Positions 61,019-64,000 of a stretch of DNA of 64,000 nt are shown here, one piece after another. Location of the stretch: positions 62,001-126,000 of IMG/VR virus record IMGVR_UViG_3300026484_000053, one strand, 5' to 3'. The stretch is from a virus. The notes under the pieces are model-generated. The model was not told where the DNA came from. It worked only from the letters and a program-made list of their open reading frames with translations, and did no database searches. The first letter of the stretch is position 1, and every line of letters begins with the position of its first letter. The translations under genes were made by a program, and so were the position numbers.

Positions 61019-63244
61019 TTAAACTCCTCCTACAACCTCACTAAATTCAGTTCCAGTACCTACAGCTACAAAGCTTAAGTTAATAAATTCTGCAGTTCTA
61101 CTAGGTTTTATAAACAGAGCAGCATTAAACTCGTTATTATCAAGAGACTGAGCAGTGTTATTTGTTTCGTCACATTGTACGTAAAAGTCATAAACACCTC
61201 TTCCAGCTTTAACACCTGCTAAGAATGGAGATACTTCATTAGTAAATCTACTTCTTGTAAACGAATCATTAATTTCGAATACGTAGTTTTGAGCAGCTCT
61301 TTCTACAGATCTCTTTAAGAAGTTAAATAACGATCTTACATTGATTCTTGTAAATGCACTTCCAGCAACACCAGTCATTGTATATTGACCCCATATTACG
61401 TTACCTTTACCAGGGAATGAAGTTACAATGTTAGCTTTCGCTCTAGCAATAAGTTCTCTTTGTCCAGCATTTGGAACAAACGCAAGTTTGTTAATACCTT
61501 TAAGAGCACCTCTTTGAAGACCTGCACTAGCATCCCATACATTACCATTTTCATTAGCTTGAGCTCTTAAACCAGCAGCATGTCCAGCTACAGATACCCA
61601 TCTGTTTTTATCGTTATATTTATCATACATTTCAACATAGTTACCATATAAAGCACAGTAAGAAGTAGCGTTATTGTTCATTTCACCAGTTTGAGCATCT
61701 TCAACGATAGCACTAACAGCTTTAGTACTTGAAATACCAACACAATCTTCGTATCTTGAACCAGCAAAAGCAATAGAATCTTTTCTAGTATCAGCAATAG
61801 CGCAAGCAGCAGTTCTATTAGCTTCAGCAGCAATAATAGAATCTACGATAACTTCTTCTTTATTAGCAAATACTTCGTAAGCGTCAATGTAATCTCCAGC
61901 ATTAATTAAACCTTCACTACCGTTAGATAATTTAATAGGTGATTTACCTACTAATGAAGCAATTCTACTTTCAGGCATTAATACATTAGATGTATTATCT
62001 TTAGCATAAACTATAGTACTATATTTGTTTAATACGTTTTCAATGTAAACACTTTTACCAGCAGCATCTTTAGTACCTTCAATAAGTGATACAATAAATG
62101 TTTCTTTTACTTCACCGTTAACTCTGATAGCAATAGCAATTTCTTTTTTACTTTCAAGTGGTTTCTTAATGAATAATTCATTTAAAGAAATACCTGTGAA
62201 CGCAGTAGCTTCACCTGATGCAAAATCAGCTTCTCTAGCAATAGCAATTTCAGTACCGTTAAAGTAATCTCCACAAGATTTAGCTATAAACTTAATTTTA
62301 GAATCTGTACTTACAGGAATAGATACTTCTCTAGAAGCGTAATCTGTTTCGTTACCGATAAAAATTCTGTTAGGGTATAATTCAGCAGCAGTTTTAAGCA
62401 CTGTACCTTCAGCAGCAGCTTCAACGAATGGATTACAAGCAAAGTCTTTAACAAGAACTTCAGCACCTACGTTAGCAATAGTAGTAAAATCAGTAGCGTC
62501 GTCAAATACTAACTCGTAAGATTCACCAGGTACATTTTCAGTAGTTGTTTCTAAAGTCATAATAGTTGAACTTGAATTTACATTATCCATAGCAACACCA
62601 GCAACAGATGCAGTAATAGTAATAATATTAGAACTAACAGAAATATTAGTAGCGCTTGCATCAACAGCTTCAAGTAAATCACCTAACTCAGTAGCTACTG
62701 TACTAGTAGTGTCTGTGTCATTAGCTGTATAAGAAACGTCTGTACCGCTAACATTTAATGTGTATACGTTAGTATCAGCAACAGAATCAATAGTTAATGT
62801 ATCAACTTGTTTTTGAGCTTCAACAGGAGCTTCAATAGCAGTAATCATATATTGGTCTTCAGCATCAGTTGCGAATCTAACTAAAGATCCAACTTGCATT
62901 TTTGACGGTACGTTTTGCACTTCAACTTTACCTAATTCGTTAACAGCAGTTACAGTGTTAGTTGTACTTGTAAAAGTACCGTTTACATCAACAACTCTAG
63001 AAACTAATATAGTACCTGAATACTTTAAGAAAGAATCAACTTGGAACCAATCATTAAAATTAGAATTAGTAGGGAATCCAAAGTTTTGAGTAAAGATGTC
63101 GTGACTAGTAACAGCTACTGGTTGTCCAACAAATCCTTTAGTAAATTTTCCAGCAAATGCTCCGATTGCTGCTCCAAGTGGTGTAATAACTGTACTTAAA
63201 TCAATTTCTTTTGATCTAACTCCAGCAGAGGCGTAATTTGCCAT
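61019..63244 (-). CDS. Contractile tail sheath protein (gp18-like), 741 aa
   Basis: MANYASAGVRSKEIDLSTVI and TPLGAAIGAFAGKFTKGFVG (the start) and the C-terminal INVRSLFNFLKRSVERAAQN, YVQCDETNN and FIKPSRTAEFINLSFVAV are typical of T4 gp18. An Ig-like insertion around residues 150-260 makes it longer than T4 gp18 (659 aa). Ribosome site AAAGGA lies beside a hairpin. A late box is 116 nt upstream by predicted +1, a long leader. Confidence 0.95.
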   Translation of the reverse strand: MANYASAGVRSKEIDLSTVITPLGAAIGAFAGKFTKGFVGQPVAVTSHDIFTQNFGFPTNSNFNDWFQVDSFLKYSGTILVSRVVDVNGTFTSTTNTVTAVNELGKVEVQNVPSKMQVGSLVRFATDAEDQYMITAIEAPVEAQKQVDTLTIDSVADTNVYTLNVSGTDVSYTANDTDTTSTVATELGDLLEAVDASATNISVSSNIITITASVAGVAMDNVNSSSTIMTLETTTENVPGESYELVFDDATDFTTIANVGAEVLVKDFACNPFVEAAAEGTVLKTAAELYPNRIFIGNETDYASREVSIPVSTDSKIKFIAKSCGDYFNGTEIAIAREADFASGEATAFTGISLNELFIKKPLESKKEIAIAIRVNGEVKETFIVSLIEGTKDAAGKSVYIENVLNKYSTIVYAKDNTSNVLMPESRIASLVGKSPIKLSNGSEGLINAGDYIDAYEVFANKEEVIVDSIIAAEANRTAACAIADTRKDSIAFAGSRYEDCVGISSTKAVSAIVEDAQTGEMNNNATSYCALYGNYVEMYDKYNDKNRWVSVAGHAAGLRAQANENGNVWDASAGLQRGALKGINKLAFVPNAGQRELIARAKANIVTSFPGKGNVIWGQYTMTGVAGSAFTRINVRSLFNFLKRSVERAAQNYVFEINDSFTRSRFTNEVSPFLAGVKAGRGVYDFYVQCDETNNTAQSLDNNEFNAALFIKPSRTAEFINLSFVAVGTGTEFSEVVGGV

Positions 63245-63256
63245 GTGTTTGTCCTT

Positions 63257-63336
63257 TGTCTATTAAATAGACACGCATAAAGTATAGGTAGACAATTTTT
63301 AATACAACTGCGTTAAATTGTAACCTCTATTTAGAG
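63257..63336 (-). promoter_or_regulatory. Hairpins in the sheath mRNA leader
   Basis: TGTCTAT/ATAGACA (63257-63273, loop TAA) sits next to the AAAGGA ribosome site, and CTCTA/TAGAG (63325-63336) is further upstream in the leader. Both are within the 116-nt leader from the late box at 63366. Confidence 0.5.
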
Positions 63337-63365
63337 ATGTATTGTTCTATATTCCTATCTATGTT

Positions 63366-63373
63366 TATTTATA
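63366..63373 (-). promoter_or_regulatory. Late promoter box TATAAATA for the sheath gene
   Basis: Exact late box on the minus strand; predicted +1 near 63360. It is set back to back with the plus-strand bipartite promoter at 63416, in the 224-bp divergent gap. Confidence 0.7.
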
Positions 63374-63415
63374 TAAGACAACGCTACGCAATGTTAGCTA
63401 AGTTGTTAAAAAAGA

Positions 63416-63438
63416 TTTAATACAAGTTGTGTTATAAT
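63416..63438 (+). promoter_or_regulatory. Bipartite promoter before the right-end gene
   Basis: TTTAAT (63416-63421), 11-nt spacer, TATAAT (63433-63438) with TG before it. It drives the gene starting at 63469. Confidence 0.75.
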
Positions 63439-63468
63439 ATACTTATAAATAAATTTAAAAGGTGCATT

Positions 63469-64000
63469 ATGAAAACACTTAGAGAAATACTACATGAGCG
63501 TAGAGAAGAAATAAAAGATTTAAGCGAAGTAGATAGACTAAGAGCATTAGCTGAAGCTCCTGTACATATGCATGGAAATGCTCCATTCGAGGAGGTTAGT
63601 TTTACAAAACTAATGGATGTAAGTAATAAAATTATGGACAACGACTTTAGCTTAATATCTAAAGACTTCATTACAGTAAATGATGGTAAATTATCATTAT
63701 ATAAAGCGAACTATGGAGAATATTTTAGACTTGGTACATATCACAAAGACACAGAAGAAAAAAGTAGATTTGCTGTTATATTTTCATTAGTATTTAAAAA
63801 AGAGAAGTTCAAATCTAACCAAAAACAATTAAAAAACAAAAATACTGTTATTATAGAAACTGTTCATACAGCTAAAGAGTTTAGAGGTAATAAAATTACT
63901 ACTAAAGTATATGAACTTATTATGAAAGAAAATCAAATAATGTCAGATAGCATACAATATGACGGTGCAGTAAACTTATGGAAGAACTTTATAGCAGACA
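63469..64000 (+). CDS. GNAT-like acetyltransferase-fold protein, N-terminal part (3' end outside window)
   Basis: The frame runs open from ATG 63469 (after AAAAGG) to the window end, at least 177 codons. HTAKEFRGNKITTKVYELI and MSDSIQYDGAVNLWKNFI follow the GNAT pattern of an acetyl-CoA binding helix then a final SDxxQxxxxxxLW segment seen in phage N-acetyltransferases. The N-terminal 80 residues are not recognised. It is probably an early/middle gene by its promoter. Substrate unknown. Confidence 0.5.
   Translation, partial: MKTLREILHERREEIKDLSEVDRLRALAEAPVHMHGNAPFEEVSFTKLMDVSNKIMDNDFSLISKDFITVNDGKLSLYKANYGEYFRLGTYHKDTEEKSRFAVIFSLVFKKEKFKSNQKQLKNKNTVIIETVHTAKEFRGNKITTKVYELIMKENQIMSDSIQYDGAVNLWKNFIAD

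Overview
The window is a piece of an AT-rich, T4-superfamily myovirus genome. Hallmarks recognisable in the proteins include terminase large and small subunits, portal, prohead protease, scaffold, gp23-type major capsid protein, contractile sheath, tube, neck proteins gp13/gp14, sheath terminator gp15, head-completion nuclease gp4, endonuclease VII and a full baseplate set (gp5, gp6, gp7-like, gp25, gp26-like, gp27-like, gp48-like, gp53). Both ends are cut inside genes (ThyX at the left, a GNAT-like protein at the right), so this is part of a larger genome. The host cannot be named from the sequence. AT-rich codon use and extended -10 promoters suggest an AT-rich Gram-negative host; Campylobacterota is possible but unproven. 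No tRNA, CRISPR array or IS element was recognised.

Layout. 1-1868 (+): thyX and small unknown genes. 1890-7798 (-): small terminase, a gp26-like baseplate gene with a -1 frameshift extension, a HELLH protein, an intein-containing terminase, and an M15 endolysin. 7887-20543 (+): endonuclease VII, portal, gp14, a structured leader RNA with a polymerase-like protein, a FISUMP cassette flanked by direct repeats, two tandem primase-helicase paralogues, and two virion proteins. 20556-23654 (-): gp13, gp15, tail tube, gp4. 23753-38603 (+): a second capsid-fold protein, two tail-fibre modules, a papain-like hydrolase, structural proteins, and a three-gene nucleic-acid-processing cassette (nucleotidyltransferase, PD-(D/E)XK nuclease, ligase fused to a cytidylyltransferase-like domain). 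38600-56198 (-): a third fibre module and the baseplate/tape-measure operon. 56248-60938 (+): core protein, protease, scaffold, major capsid, AAA ATPase. 61019-63244 (-): sheath. 63469 onward (+): GNAT-like protein.

Regulation can be read directly. Structural genes follow exact T4-type late boxes (TATAAATA), usually 14-31 nt between predicted +1 and start codon. At three of the four divergent junctions the late boxes of the two strands overlap as palindromes. Non-structural genes follow a different bipartite promoter, TTTAAY-N10/11-TATAAT with a TGN extended -10, which resembles the geometry of T4 middle promoters. Three transcripts (polymerase-like gene, scaffold gp22, sheath) have long leaders with hairpins.

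The most unusual items are: the 151-residue mini-intein splitting the terminase P-loop; a U UUU UUG frameshift site at the end of the gp26-like gene; a hairpin/pseudoknot RNA before the polymerase-like gene; the nuclease/ligase/nucleotidyltransferase cassette; the duplicated primase-helicases with a gene-conversion tract; and a genome-wide crop of short tandem repeats whose unit length is a multiple of three inside genes and mostly not between them.
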